64,000 nt of DNA from Streptomyces coeruleorubidus (GTDB lineage: Bacteria > Actinomycetota > Actinomycetes > Streptomycetales > Streptomycetaceae): NCBI RefSeq assembly GCF_008705135.1, contig NZ_CP023694.1:8655001-8719000 (forward strand). Reading direction: 5' to 3'. The notes under the pieces were generated by a model. It made no database searches. It was not told the DNA's origin and saw nothing but the letters and a program-made list of their open reading frames with translations. Of this stretch, positions 8,073 through 15,990 are shown piece by piece (the first letter of the stretch is position 1; each line of letters begins with the position of its first letter). Position numbers and translations under genes: made by a program.

Positions 8073-8795
8073 GTGTCGACACCGTCCGAGCCCCGGCAGC
8101 CGCACGACGGACCGGCCCTCGAACCCATCCGCGTGCTGCGGCCTCGCCGCACCGACGCACTCGCGGAACTGATGCGGGAGTACCGCGAGGAGATCGGCTC
8201 GGCCCCGGGCGGCAACGAGTCCCGCGGCTACGAGCCCCGCAGCTACGGGACTCGCGGCTACGAGTCCGTCGCGTTGCCCCGGCCGCCGGCCGGCTCCGAG
8301 GACCTGACGCAGGAAATCCCGCCCCTCAGCCGCGAGAGCGGCTACGGCCGTGCCGGGCCCGGACCAGGGCTGCGCCGCGCGGCCGTCGCGGTGGCCGTCG
8401 TCGCGGCCGCGGTGATCGGCTTCGGCGGCGCCGCCCTCCTGCTGCCCGGCAAGAACACCGGCGACAAGGCGACGGCGCCCGCTCCCCGCCCCACCGCGTC
8501 CGCCTCCGCCGCTGCCCCCACACCCACACCCACCCCGCCCGCCGCCGACCCCGACGGCCCGGGCACCCTCCGAGAGGGAGCAACCGGCCCCGAGGTGACC
8601 GAACTACAGGAACGCCTCCTGCGCATCCCGGACGTCTACCGGGACGGCTCCACCAGCGGCCGTTACGACCCCACACTGACCGCGGCGGTCGCCCGCTTCC
8701 AACTCTGGTACGGCATCCGCGGCGACGAAACCGGCGTCTACGGCAACGACACCCGCCTCGCCCTGGAGTCCCGCACGGCACCGGTGGCCGACTGA
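8073..8795 (+). CDS. Membrane-anchored peptidoglycan-binding domain protein
   Basis: A 240-residue protein with three parts: a cytoplasmic N-terminus rich in Gly-Tyr-Glu-Ser repeats (about 48-70, with SRGYE, RSYGT, RGYES), one transmembrane helix (about 104-125), an Ala/Pro/Thr wall-spanning linker (about 132-155) and a C-terminal PG_binding_1 domain (about 163-230; LREGATGPEVTELQERL is its signature first helix). It is expected to sit in the membrane with the binding domain outside, contacting the cell wall. The GTG start has GGAAGGAG 6-8 nt upstream. The last few codons belong to a 103-bp unit that is duplicated directly downstream. Similar proteins are common in Streptomyces, but their role is unknown. 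Confidence 0.82.
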   Translation: MSTPSEPRQPHDGPALEPIRVLRPRRTDALAELMREYREEIGSAPGGNESRGYEPRSYGTRGYESVALPRPPAGSEDLTQEIPPLSRESGYGRAGPGPGLRRAAVAVAVVAAAVIGFGGAALLLPGKNTGDKATAPAPRPTASASAAAPTPTPTPPAADPDGPGTLREGATGPEVTELQERLLRIPDVYRDGSTSGRYDPTLTAAVARFQLWYGIRGDETGVYGNDTRLALESRTAPVAD

Positions 8796-8982
8796 CTCGC
8801 CCCTGCCCGCGGGGCGGCATCGCAGGCAGCGGGGCATTCCCGCGGTCTGCACGGGCGCCGGAGACCCCGGGCGTCGGCCGGCACCGGTGGCTGGCTGACC
8901 TGCCTTGCCCGCCGGGCGGCATCGTCGGCAGCGGGGCAATCCCCAGGCCGGCACGAGCGCCGGACACCCCGGACGCCGGACG
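8778..8982. repeat. Two tandem copies of a ~103-bp unit, first copy overlapping a gene end
   Basis: Copy 1 starts at 8778 and copy 2 at 8881; both open with GCACCGGTGG and share GGGCGGCATCG and GGCAGCGGGGCA in register, roughly 80 percent identical by eye. Copy 1 includes the final codons and stop of the peptidoglycan-binding gene. Confidence 0.75.
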
Positions 8983-9602
8983 GCACGCACGTGGCCGGCA
9001 CCGGCGCCGGCCTGGTCGTCGCGCGGCCCGGGCCTCGCGCGGCCGGGCGCCGGGCCGCCGGGGCGTGGGCCGGCCAGGCGCCCGGGCCGTACCGTCCGCC
9101 GAACGGCACCGTCCCGCCGGTAGACACACCCGTCGGCTCGGCGGCGTTGTCCGGCTGGTCCGGGCGTCGTGCGGCGTGGGTGGCCGGGGGGCTGGTCGTG
9201 GGGTGGCCTGATGCTGGGCTGTGCCGACTCGCCGGCCGGCACCCGTCGGCCTCACGGCGCCGCTCGCCCAGCCCGGATGCCGCCCAGCCCTGATGCCGCC
9301 CAGCCCGGATGCCGCCCAGCCCGGATGCCGCCCAGCCCTGATGCCGCCCAGCCCTGATGCCGCCCAGCCCTGACGGCCGCCGGCCCGGGCGCCGGACCCC
9401 CAGTCGGGGGCCGGTCCGAAACCGGGCGGCAGCGATCGCCCGGCGGCATCGGCCCCTCGTACGCACCCGTCGGACCGGCGGCGTCGTCCCGCAGCCGGCG
9501 TCGGCCCCGGGGCATCGCACCCCGGGATGGCACCCACCCACCCGACATGGTGAGGTGATGCCGAGACGGCAGAGGACGCGAGGGCGAGGGAGTGGTGTGA
9601 GC
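8796..9602. other. Gene-free repeat-rich interval
   Basis: About 800 bp without a convincing gene. Long open frames exist on both strands but their translations are Arg/Pro/Gly-rich low-complexity text produced by the GC content. It holds the 103-bp duplication, a 16-bp tandem array (9276-9371) and a further degenerate pair: an ACCCGTCGG...CGGCGTTGTCC block near 9126 that recurs near 9465 as ACCCGTCGG...CGGCGTCGTCC. Confidence 0.6.
9276..9371. repeat. Six tandem 16-bp repeats (GATGCCGCCCAGCCCK)
   Basis: Six consecutive units of 16 bp differ only at the last base (T or G); a partial unit precedes at about 9265. Sixteen is not a multiple of three, so the array cannot encode a periodic protein in one frame. 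It is a minisatellite-like array, with no spacer structure that would suggest CRISPR. Confidence 0.92.
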
Positions 9603-10091
9603 ATGGCGGGCATGGACGCGTTCATCGGGCGGCTGGACCCCGAGATGTGCGTGGTCACGGCCGTCGCGGGCGGTGAACGGGCGGGGTGCCTGGTCGGATT
9701 CGCCTCGCAGTGCTCGATGCGGCCCGTGCGGTTCGTGGTGTGGCTGTCCGAGGTGAACCACACCTTCCGGGTGGCTCGGGACGCCGAGGTGCTCGCCGTG
9801 CACCTGCTCGCGCGTGAACAGCACGGCCTCGCCGAGCTGTTCGGCGGGCGGACCGGAGACCGGACGGACAAGTTCGAGGGGCTCCGGCTGCGAGAGGCGT
9901 ACGGCGGGGCCGTCGTGCTGGAGGACGTGCCGGCCTGGTTCGTCGGCCGGATCGTGACGCGCGCGGGCGGCGGCGACCACATCGGCTTCGTCCTCGACCC
10001 TGTCGAGTGGGGCGGACACGAGGCGTACGACGGGCCGCTGCTGCGCCTCTCCGGCGCCCTCACCATCGACCCAGGTCACCCGGTCGACTGA
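9603..10091 (+). CDS. Flavin reductase-like (FMN-binding split barrel) protein
   Basis: A 162-residue protein resembling the flavin reductase domain family: an opening MDAFIGRLDPEMCVVTA strand, a GCLVGFASQCSM segment matching the usual small-talk loop around FMN, and a C-terminal GFVLDPVEWG strand near the typical HxxxxG position. Such proteins use NAD(P)H to reduce FMN for partner monooxygenases or act as stand-alone reductases. The protein has an Ala/Gly/Val-rich middle and no signal peptide. Two starts are plausible: ATG 9603 (10 nt from GGGAG) and GTG 9597 (4 nt); I use the ATG. No partner oxygenase adjoins it. Confidence 0.75.
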   Translation: MAGMDAFIGRLDPEMCVVTAVAGGERAGCLVGFASQCSMRPVRFVVWLSEVNHTFRVARDAEVLAVHLLAREQHGLAELFGGRTGDRTDKFEGLRLREAYGGAVVLEDVPAWFVGRIVTRAGGGDHIGFVLDPVEWGGHEAYDGPLLRLSGALTIDPGHPVD

Positions 10092-10222
10092 GCCGGCCCC
10101 CGGTGGGTCGAACACCGGGCAACGTCCGGGAAAAGAAGCGGGACGCCGGGCCCGCCGGGCGTCATCCTGAGCCGGGGCGACGAGGCACGAGGCGCCCCGC
10201 CCGCCGACAGAAGGCCACGCCC

Positions 10223-10324
10223 ATGAACGGCTCCCGCATCCCGGGCCTGGTGCTGCCCAGCCTGTTCCTGCTGGCCCTGGTCGTGGGCCTGTGGTGGTAC
10301 TGGCGGCACCGCGGCGACTCGTGA
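10223..10324 (+). CDS. Small single-pass membrane protein
   Basis: A 33-residue open frame: a short polar start, one hydrophobic helix (about residues 8-27, rich in Leu/Val and ending WWYW) and a basic end RHRGDS. AGAAGG lies 9-10 nt before the ATG. The composition is that of a real bacterial microprotein rather than of random GC-rich sequence, but no family is recognised. It is convergent with the phosphatase gene that ends at 10344. Confidence 0.5.
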   Translation: MNGSRIPGLVLPSLFLLALVVGLWWYWRHRGDS

Positions 10325-10343
10325 ACGGCGAACGGGCCGTCCC

Positions 10344-12740
10344 CTACACCTCTCGCATCCTCGGAACCCGGACGTCGACGACGCACACGTCGTCCCGCCG
10401 CTCGTCCGGCAGCATCCGCGCCAGCAGCTGCCCCAGTGATCCCGGCCCCTCGGCGCGCGGGGCGGCCACCGCGTCGGCGAGGCGTTCCAGACCCCGGTCG
10501 ATGCTCTCCGGGGGGTGCTCGACCAGGCCGTCGGTGAACAGGACGAGCCGGTCGCCCGGGGCGAGACGGCACTCCGCCTCCTCGAAGACCGGCGTCGAGG
10601 TCGCGCCCAGCAGCATGCCCTTGGGGCGGTCCAGGTACCGCACCTCGCCGTCCCTGAGCAGCAGCGGCGGGGGATGCCCCGCCTGGGCCCAGACCAGCCG
10701 GCGCTGCCGGTGTTCGTACCGGGCCAGCACCATCGTGGCCGTCGCGTGGGAGTCCCGGGAGTGCAGCAGCAGCGTGTTCAGCCGGGCCAGCGCGCCGGTC
10801 AGCGACGAACCCGTGATGACCATGCCCTTCGCGGTGAAGCGGAGCTGTGCCATCGTGGCGACGGCGTCGACACCGTGCCCGGCGACATCGCCGACCACCA
10901 GCAGCGCGTCCCCGTCGGGCAGTTCCACGGCGCTGAACCAGTCACCGCCGACGTGCACCCCCGACTGGGCGGGCAGATAGGCGACCTCGACGCGCAGTCC
11001 CGCCAGGTGCACCGGCCGGTTGGCCAGCGGCAGCAGCGCCTGCTGGAGCCGGGACGCCAGGGTCCGCTCGGCCTGGAGCACGTCGTGCTGCGTGAGGATC
11101 GCCTGCTCGCTCTCGACCAGGGCCAGCTCCGCCCGCCGCCGGGCGGTCATGTCCTGGACGACACCGTGCACCTCGACAGGCGTGCCGTGCATGTCGGCCA
11201 CGGCCTCGGCCACGAGACGCAGATGCCGGATACCGCCGCTCGTTCTGACCCGGAACGGCAGGTCGAACGCCTGCCCCTCCTGGACGAGCGCCCGCACGGC
11301 GCGGGTCAGCGCGGGCGCGTCCTCGGGCAGCGCGAGCTCCGGCACCGCGGTGAGGCCCACCGGGCCGTGCGCGGGGTCCCGGCTGAAGATGGCGAACACC
11401 TGGGTCGACCAGGAGGCCTCCCGGGTCGCCAGGTTCCAGTTCGCCCAGCCGAGGTTGCCCAGCCGCTGGAGGTCCGCCAGCCGCTGCTCCTGCCGGTCGG
11501 AGGAACCGTGCCGGATCCAGCTGACGACCAGCGCGTCGTCCAGCCGAGCCACCCGCGCCGAGTACGTGGACAGCGCAGCGATACCCGCCGCGACCTCCTC
11601 GTGCGCGAACGGCTCACTCTCGTACGGCTCCCCGGTGGTCAGTGTGCGCAGACAGCCCTGCCACAGCGGCTCCTCCGTCAGGGCCGGCCGGAATTCCAGC
11701 AGCCGCCGCCCCGCCAGCTCTTCACCGGCGCGGCCCAGCAGGTCACCCGCCCGGGCGGTCGCGGCCTCCACCCGGAAGTCCTCGGGCTCGCCCGACGCGC
11801 CCCTCAGCGGGGTGAGCAGCATCGCCGCGATCGGCAGCGCGTCGAACAGGGCCTGCACCGCGTCCGTGGCGGCGTCGCCGACTCGCTCGGGCGGTGCGTC
11901 GAAGGCGCGCAGCCGGCCGGCGCACAGCTCGGTGACGCCCCGCAGATGGGCCTGGTCGCGGGCCGTGAACGACCCGGCTCGGCCGCGCAGCACGCCGATG
12001 CAGACGTGGGCCGGGCCCGCGGCGGGCACGGGCAGCCAGACGCGCGACCGCCACCGCTCGGGCGGGTCACCGATCAGCAGTTCCCGCCGCTCATGCGTGG
12101 CGACGTCCTCCAGCCAGCACGGTTCGCCCGTCCGCAGCGCGTCCAGCGCCGCGATGCCGCTCAGCGGCGGCACCTGGCTCCACTGGGCGGCGAGCTGGTC
12201 GTCGATGCCGGCGTGCCCGATCAGTTCGAGTCCGCCGTCGGGCCTGCGGGCGTAGATCATGATGGCGTCGGCCGCCATGTCGTGCGCGAGATGCTCCAGC
12301 AGACACCGGGCGAGGTCGTGCGGTGTCATCACCCGAACGAGGGCCTGCCCGAGGCGGGCGAGGGCGAGGGCGACATCGTCCGGCGCGGCCGTCTCCGGCA
12401 GGACGTCGGAGCCGAAGCCGGGGGTGTCGATGCCGACGGGCTCGGCCGCCTCGCCCGGGCCGGGTGCCGTGGGCGCCAGGGATCCCAGCGTGATCCAGCA
12501 CTCCTCCAGGAGGGTGTGGCGCGCCGCCTTGGCCCGCTGGAGCAACCGCTCGTCCGCCGCGTCCGCGGAACACCCGGTCAGCGCCATCACCGCGCCCTTG
12601 GCCCGTTCCACGACAGCCGACATCGCCGCCTGGTCGCGCAGCCGGTCCAGCTCGGCGCGCTGCCGGGCGACGATCCTGGCCAGTTCGACCAGGTCCGGTG
12701 CGGCACCGGGCTCCGCCGGCGTCACGGGCTCGCTCGTCAC
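10344..12740 (-). CDS. Multidomain SpoIIE/PP2C phosphatase with ANTAR, GAF and PAS domains
   Basis: A 798-residue cytosolic sensor phosphatase. Residues about 20-75 match an ANTAR-type coiled coil (AVVERAKGAVMALTGCS), followed by a GAF domain (about 125-270), a PAS-like domain (about 280-400), a second PAS (about 420-545, ending DMTARRRAE) and the PP2C/SpoIIE domain (about 560-795) with VGGDW, VVGDVAGHG and VLFTDGLVE metal-binding motifs. Such proteins dephosphorylate anti-sigma-factor antagonists in response to bound ligands. ANTAR normally binds RNA to cause antitermination, so its fusion to a phosphatase is a known but less common layout. GTG 12740 is chosen; a GATGCT box 6 nt upstream suggests leaderless transcription. 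Signal unknown. Confidence 0.88.
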   Translation of the reverse strand: MTSEPVTPAEPGAAPDLVELARIVARQRAELDRLRDQAAMSAVVERAKGAVMALTGCSADAADERLLQRAKAARHTLLEECWITLGSLAPTAPGPGEAAEPVGIDTPGFGSDVLPETAAPDDVALALARLGQALVRVMTPHDLARCLLEHLAHDMAADAIMIYARRPDGGLELIGHAGIDDQLAAQWSQVPPLSGIAALDALRTGEPCWLEDVATHERRELLIGDPPERWRSRVWLPVPAAGPAHVCIGVLRGRAGSFTARDQAHLRGVTELCAGRLRAFDAPPERVGDAATDAVQALFDALPIAAMLLTPLRGASGEPEDFRVEAATARAGDLLGRAGEELAGRRLLEFRPALTEEPLWQGCLRTLTTGEPYESEPFAHEEVAAGIAALSTYSARVARLDDALVVSWIRHGSSDRQEQRLADLQRLGNLGWANWNLATREASWSTQVFAIFSRDPAHGPVGLTAVPELALPEDAPALTRAVRALVQEGQAFDLPFRVRTSGGIRHLRLVAEAVADMHGTPVEVHGVVQDMTARRRAELALVESEQAILTQHDVLQAERTLASRLQQALLPLANRPVHLAGLRVEVAYLPAQSGVHVGGDWFSAVELPDGDALLVVGDVAGHGVDAVATMAQLRFTAKGMVITGSSLTGALARLNTLLLHSRDSHATATMVLARYEHRQRRLVWAQAGHPPPLLLRDGEVRYLDRPKGMLLGATSTPVFEEAECRLAPGDRLVLFTDGLVEHPPESIDRGLERLADAVAAPRAEGPGSLGQLLARMLPDERRDDVCVVDVRVPRMREV

Positions 12741-12840
12741 GCGTTGAGCATCGCACACCCGCGCCGGTTCGAAGACGGCCTTGTGGAACGGACTGCTCCC
12801 GTATCCCGACGGCCACACCGGTCACACCAGCCTCAAGCCG

Positions 12841-13404
12841 TCAGTGGCCGTCGCGCTGATACAGCCACAGCCGCAGCAGCCGGCTGAGCCTCGGCATGAC
12901 GAGATACGTCAGCACCGGCAGCAGCACCAGCGGGAACACGGCGGCCCGCAGCGGCAGCGGCCAGCCGGTGGTGTGCGGCGTCACCAGCCACTGGATGAGC
13001 AGGGTGAACGGATAGGCGCCGAGGAACGTCGTGAGGACCATCTTCCACCGGGGCGGGGCCTGCACGGTGGTGCCGGGCAGGCTGAACCACGTCTCCATAC
13101 CGGTCGTCGACTGGCGTTCACTGCTGACCTCGGTGGCGATGTCATCGATCCGTCGGTGCCAGTGCGCGCGCTCCTCGGACTCCAGCCAGGCGGCGAGCCG
13201 GTGCTGGTCGGACCAGCGCAGCACCGCGTGGTAGCGGTGACCGTCCTCCGGCGTGAGCCAGGAGACGCCCTCGTTGCCCGGGAACTGTCTGGCGCAGCGG
13301 GTGATGCCGTGCGTCCACTCCTCGAACTGCTGCTCCCGGCCGGGACGCACCTGCCAGGTAAGAACCGTGGTCACCGGCTCACGCCGGACTTCGGTGGTGC
13401 TCAT
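12841..13404 (-). CDS. Antibiotic biosynthesis monooxygenase (ABM)-domain membrane protein
   Basis: A 187-residue protein. Residues about 10-95 form an ABM dimeric alpha/beta-barrel domain (TWQVRPGREQQFEEW opening, then GNEGVSW and HRYHAVLRWSD strands). A linker leads to two or three transmembrane helices in the C-terminal 75 residues (about 117-160). This domain plus membrane anchor arrangement is seen in a group of actinobacterial proteins of unknown job; the ABM domain may still bind small aromatic or haem-like compounds. The ATG at 13404 is preferred over the longer open frame, which overlaps the next gene. It follows the 126-residue gene by 43 bp on the same strand and is probably co-transcribed with it. 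Confidence 0.8.
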   Translation of the reverse strand: MSTTEVRREPVTTVLTWQVRPGREQQFEEWTHGITRCARQFPGNEGVSWLTPEDGHRYHAVLRWSDQHRLAAWLESEERAHWHRRIDDIATEVSSERQSTTGMETWFSLPGTTVQAPPRWKMVLTTFLGAYPFTLLIQWLVTPHTTGWPLPLRAAVFPLVLLPVLTYLVMPRLSRLLRLWLYQRDGH

Positions 13405-13447
13405 TCCGTCACGTGTGCCACGCACACCGCGGGTCATGCCCCACGAG

Positions 13448-13828
13448 TCACGGCTGGCGGTTGGCCTCCACCAGAGCCTGGGTGACCGCCCGGACGCTGC
13501 GCGCGATGTGCTGCAACTGCATGACCTCGGCCGCGTACAGCTTGATCGTGTGCTCGATGACGCCCTCGTGCAGACCGAGTCCGGGCAGGTCGGCGCGGGC
13601 GGTCTGGAGGGCGGTGCGGGCGACCCTGATCTCCTGCTGCACCTGGATCTGGGCGTGCCGGGCGAGCAGGACGGGGTGGCGGATGAACACGGGGTAGCCG
13701 GCGTAGCGCGCGGGCACCAGCTCACGCAGCCACTTGGCCGCCGAGCGCTCCCAGTCGTAGCTCCCGGGGGTCTTGACCTGGCAGGGCCAGTCCGGGCTGA
13801 TGCGCGTGGACGTCAGGGGCATGATCAT
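13448..13828 (-). CDS. Conserved hypothetical protein, first gene of two-gene unit
   Basis: A 126-residue soluble protein without a recognised domain. It has a Trp-rich start, an amphipathic middle (about 60-90, ARHAQIQVQQEIRVARTAL) and a C-terminal helix (AAEVMQLQHIARSVRAV) that could mediate dimerisation. It precedes the ABM-domain gene and probably shares its promoter at about 13992-14020, which leaves an untranslated leader of about 160 nt. Function cannot be inferred beyond a likely partnership with the ABM-domain membrane protein. Confidence 0.68.
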   Translation of the reverse strand: MIMPLTSTRISPDWPCQVKTPGSYDWERSAAKWLRELVPARYAGYPVFIRHPVLLARHAQIQVQQEIRVARTALQTARADLPGLGLHEGVIEHTIKLYAAEVMQLQHIARSVRAVTQALVEANRQP

Positions 13829-13991
13829 CGCTTCCGGGTGTGCGGCGTCGTGAGGGTGGACGACGGGTCGGGGTGGCCCCGGCCTAGGGGATGACCGGGG
13901 CCGCCACGGACACCCGGGACGCCGAAGCGGGTAGGAGCCGGCCCCTCGGGTGCGGAACGGATCCGGAACGGCCGGGTCGCGATCCGTGAGC

Positions 13992-14020
13992 AGTATTTAT
14001 ATATGCCATCCGGTTTTCAA
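13992..14020 (-). promoter_or_regulatory. Sigma-70-type promoter of the 13828 gene
   Basis: On the minus strand TTGAAA (14015-14020) and AATACT (13992-13997) are separated by 17 bp. The surrounding TATTTATATAT is by far the most AT-rich stretch of the window. The nearest downstream gene on that strand starts at 13828. Confidence 0.6.
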
Positions 14021-14023
14021 GAC

Positions 14024-14041
14024 GCATGAAAACATTCATGC
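14024..14041. promoter_or_regulatory. Inverted repeat upstream of the promoter (GCATGAA-AACA-TTCATGC)
   Basis: Seven-base arms flank a 4-nt centre, immediately upstream of the -35 box. The AT-rich form resembles sites bound by RpiR/MurR proteins, and an RpiR gene ends only 60 bp away, so it is a candidate RpiR target. Binding is an inference. Confidence 0.5.
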
Positions 14042-14100
14042 GCGCTTTGTTGTGGAGGGTCCCCATGTGAGGAGCTGAGGCATGGCCCGGTGCGTGCCGC

Positions 14101-15021
14101 TCAGTCCCGGAGGAAGAAGTGATGCTGGTCGGCGACCTGTTCGTACTCCTCGAGCCGGGCCTGCGTCCGTTCCGGATCCGCGTCCGTCATGGCCTGGAGC
14201 AGCGCCGAGCACATCACGCCCGGGGCGGCGTAGGAGTCGAAGACCAGGCGCGATCCGGTCCCGAGGGCGAAGGTGACGTCGGCCTCGTCCGCGAGCGGCC
14301 CGAGAGCCAGGTCGGTGATCAGGGCGACCTTGAGCCCGGCGCCCCGCGCGACCCGGACCGCCGTCAGTGTCTCCTGGGCGTGCCGCGGCATGGAGAACGC
14401 CAGCACCCAGGTGCCGCCCGCCTCGCGCGACTGGAGCAGCGCGTCGTAGGCGACGCTCCCGCCCCGCGTCACGAGCCGCACGTCCGGGTGGATCCGGCGG
14501 GCGGCGTAGGCGAAGTACTCGGCCAGCGAGACGGAGATGCGCAGGCCGAGGACCGTCAGCGGGGTCGAGGACGCCAGCTTGCGGCCGATGTCGATCACCA
14601 GGTTCGGGTCGGCGAGGTCCCGCCGCAGGTTCTCCAGGTTCTCGATCTCGGCGTCGACCGCCGCCTGTAGCTCGTTGCCCCGGTTCTCCTCGGCCGGGCC
14701 GCCGCCCGCGAGGGTGCCGAGCGCGATGGCCTGGAGCTTCTCCCGCAGCGCCGGGTAGCCGCTGAAGCCGACCGCCGAGGCGAACCGCGTCACCGAGGGC
14801 TGGCTCACGCCGACCCGGTCCGCGAGATCCGTGATGGAAAGGAACGCCGCCTCGGTGATGTTCTCGATCAGGTACTGGGCGATACGCCGCTGGCCCGGGG
14901 ACAGCCGGGGCCGGTCGAAGAGCGCCCTGAGCTGGGCGGAGGGGGAGACCTCCGCTTCGGGTGCGGCCTTCCCCGAGGTGATCGCGGATGCCTGTGCGCG
15001 TGCCTGCTGCGACGATGGCAC
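14101..15021 (-). CDS. MurR/RpiR family transcriptional regulator (HTH + SIS)
   Basis: A 306-residue protein: an Ala/Gln-rich leader, an HTH_6 domain (about 40-105, LSPGQRRIAQYLIENITEAAFLSITDLADRVGVSQPSVTRF split over its helices) and a SIS sugar-phosphate-binding domain (about 145-285). RpiR proteins sense phosphosugars and control sugar or amino-sugar catabolism. The gene stands between a unit it may control (13828 and 13404) and the small-protein genes at 15.2 kb. No sugar-phosphate enzyme adjoins it, so its ligand is open. Start ATG 15021 is supported by the family's N-terminal length. Confidence 0.9.
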   Translation of the reverse strand: MPSSQQARAQASAITSGKAAPEAEVSPSAQLRALFDRPRLSPGQRRIAQYLIENITEAAFLSITDLADRVGVSQPSVTRFASAVGFSGYPALREKLQAIALGTLAGGGPAEENRGNELQAAVDAEIENLENLRRDLADPNLVIDIGRKLASSTPLTVLGLRISVSLAEYFAYAARRIHPDVRLVTRGGSVAYDALLQSREAGGTWVLAFSMPRHAQETLTAVRVARGAGLKVALITDLALGPLADEADVTFALGTGSRLVFDSYAAPGVMCSALLQAMTDADPERTQARLEEYEQVADQHHFFLRD

Positions 15022-15068
15022 CGGTGCGCCTCCTTCGTCTCCCGCGGACGTTCAACATAGCTCACGCC

Positions 15069-15083
15069 CCCTGGTGACCAGGG
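15069..15083. promoter_or_regulatory. Perfect 15-bp palindrome (CCCTGGTGACCAGGG)
   Basis: Seven-base arms around a single G, 48 bp upstream of the RpiR start and 106 bp upstream of the divergent small gene at 15189. Position fits an autoregulatory operator; it could equally be a short hairpin. Confidence 0.4.
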
Positions 15084-15188
15084 CTTCTTCACCCGGCACA
15101 TGAGGTGCCCGGCAGATGGATACCCGGGCGCCGGGCGGGAACCCGCCGCGGCAGAAGATCCCGACACGAGGCAGGAGGAGCCATCGTC

Positions 15189-15350
15189 ATGACCGTCCCC
15201 GAGGAGAACCGGCCGAAGACGCAGACCACGGACGAGGTCCTGGAACACCAGGACGAGCACCAGACCCGGCCGCCGGGCGCGAGCGGTCGCACGATGCGCG
15301 AGGCCCTGGAGGAGGCCGAGGTACGGCCCGACGACTACGACGAGCATTAG
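15189..15350 (+). CDS. Small acidic hypothetical protein
   Basis: A 53-residue Glu/Asp-rich protein without cysteine or hydrophobic segments; its end reads EEAEVRPDDYDEH. A strong GGAGGAG lies 6-9 nt before the ATG. It resembles short unstructured Streptomyces proteins of unknown job and precedes the FhaA-type gene by 55 bp on the same strand. Confidence 0.6.
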   Translation: MTVPEENRPKTQTTDEVLEHQDEHQTRPPGASGRTMREALEEAEVRPDDYDEH

Positions 15351-15405
15351 CACACCCCCGGCCACCCCTAACCGAACCGACGACGCTTCCGGCAGGTGAG
15401 ACCGC

Positions 15406-15807
15406 ATGGGCGCACTGAGTGCGCTGGAAGAGACACTGGAGAACCGATGGGAGGCCCTGTGGGCGCGGGTCCTCGACAAGGAGCCGGTCGAGGTCCTCGA
15501 CGCCCTGCGACACGCGTGCGACGACAACGCCGTGGTGTGCCGGGCGGACCGGATCATGGTCCCCAACGCCTACGACGTAGAACTCTCCGACGAGGTGCAC
15601 GACCAGCTGACGCGCCACGGCACCAACGTGGGACAGGCCCTGACCGACAGCCTGATCCGCCACGCGGAACGCAAGGGCTACGAGTTCGCGGGCCCGCTCG
15701 CGGTGCACGTCGCGAGGTGTCCCGACGTGCCCAACGGGCGCTATCGCGTGGCCAGTCGCGTCATGCAGCACGTGAGCACGGACGGCTTCTTCCACGCGGC
15801 CCACTGA
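15406..15807 (+). CDS. Stand-alone FhaA N-terminal domain (DUF3662) protein
   Basis: A 133-residue protein corresponding to the N-terminal domain of the FhaA family: LEETLENRWEALWARV opening helix, CDDNAVVCRADRIMVPNAYDVELS middle and VGPLAVH-type late strand (EFAGPLAVHVARCPDVPNGRYRV). In mycobacteria and Streptomyces FhaA carries this domain in front of a long linker and an FHA phosphothreonine-binding domain and works in cell-envelope control. Here there is no FHA domain, only the first module. It could compete with or modify full-length FhaA, an inference. ATG 15406 starts the family's conserved MG-ALxxxEE segment. Confidence 0.8.
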   Translation: MGALSALEETLENRWEALWARVLDKEPVEVLDALRHACDDNAVVCRADRIMVPNAYDVELSDEVHDQLTRHGTNVGQALTDSLIRHAERKGYEFAGPLAVHVARCPDVPNGRYRVASRVMQHVSTDGFFHAAH

Positions 15808-15822
15808 AGGGCCATCGAGCGC

Positions 15823-15990
15823 TCAACGGCGATAGATCGTGATCGAGTGCCCGACATCGTCGACCGGGCGGCTGCCGCCGATCAACTCGGCCAGCCGCCC
15901 GGTCGCTTTCGCGGCCGTGGGACGGCGGGAGCGATCCGGAGGTCCCTCATGGACCCACTCTGCATCAGCCCCCGCCGCCCGGGGCGTCAC
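15823..15990 (-). CDS. Possible small ORF translationally coupled to the PAP2 gene
   Basis: A 55-codon frame starts with a GTG that overlaps the PAP2 stop codon (GTGA, 15987-15990) and ends TGA at 15823-15825. The second half reads like protein (ATGRLAELIGGSRPVDDVG), but the first half is Arg/Pro-rich. No family recognised; in this GC content such a frame may arise by chance. Confidence 0.25.
   Translation of the reverse strand: MTPRAAGADAEWVHEGPPDRSRRPTAAKATGRLAELIGGSRPVDDVGHSITIYRR

Noticed and set aside
9276..9371. Tandem array as a CRISPR
   Set aside because: Units abut directly without spacers, have only 16 bp and no cas genes are near.
8326..9537. Minus-strand open frame over the repeat patch
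   Set aside because: It overlaps the peptidoglycan-binding gene and translates the 16-bp array into meaningless Gly/Arg/His repeats.
10142..10163. Short GACGCC...GGCGTC stem after the flavin reductase gene
   Set aside because: Only six base pairs with a GC-rich loop; too weak to call a terminator.
13884..14066. 60-codon minus frame over the AT-rich promoter
   Set aside because: It spans the promoter and inverted repeat and has no ribosome site or family resemblance.
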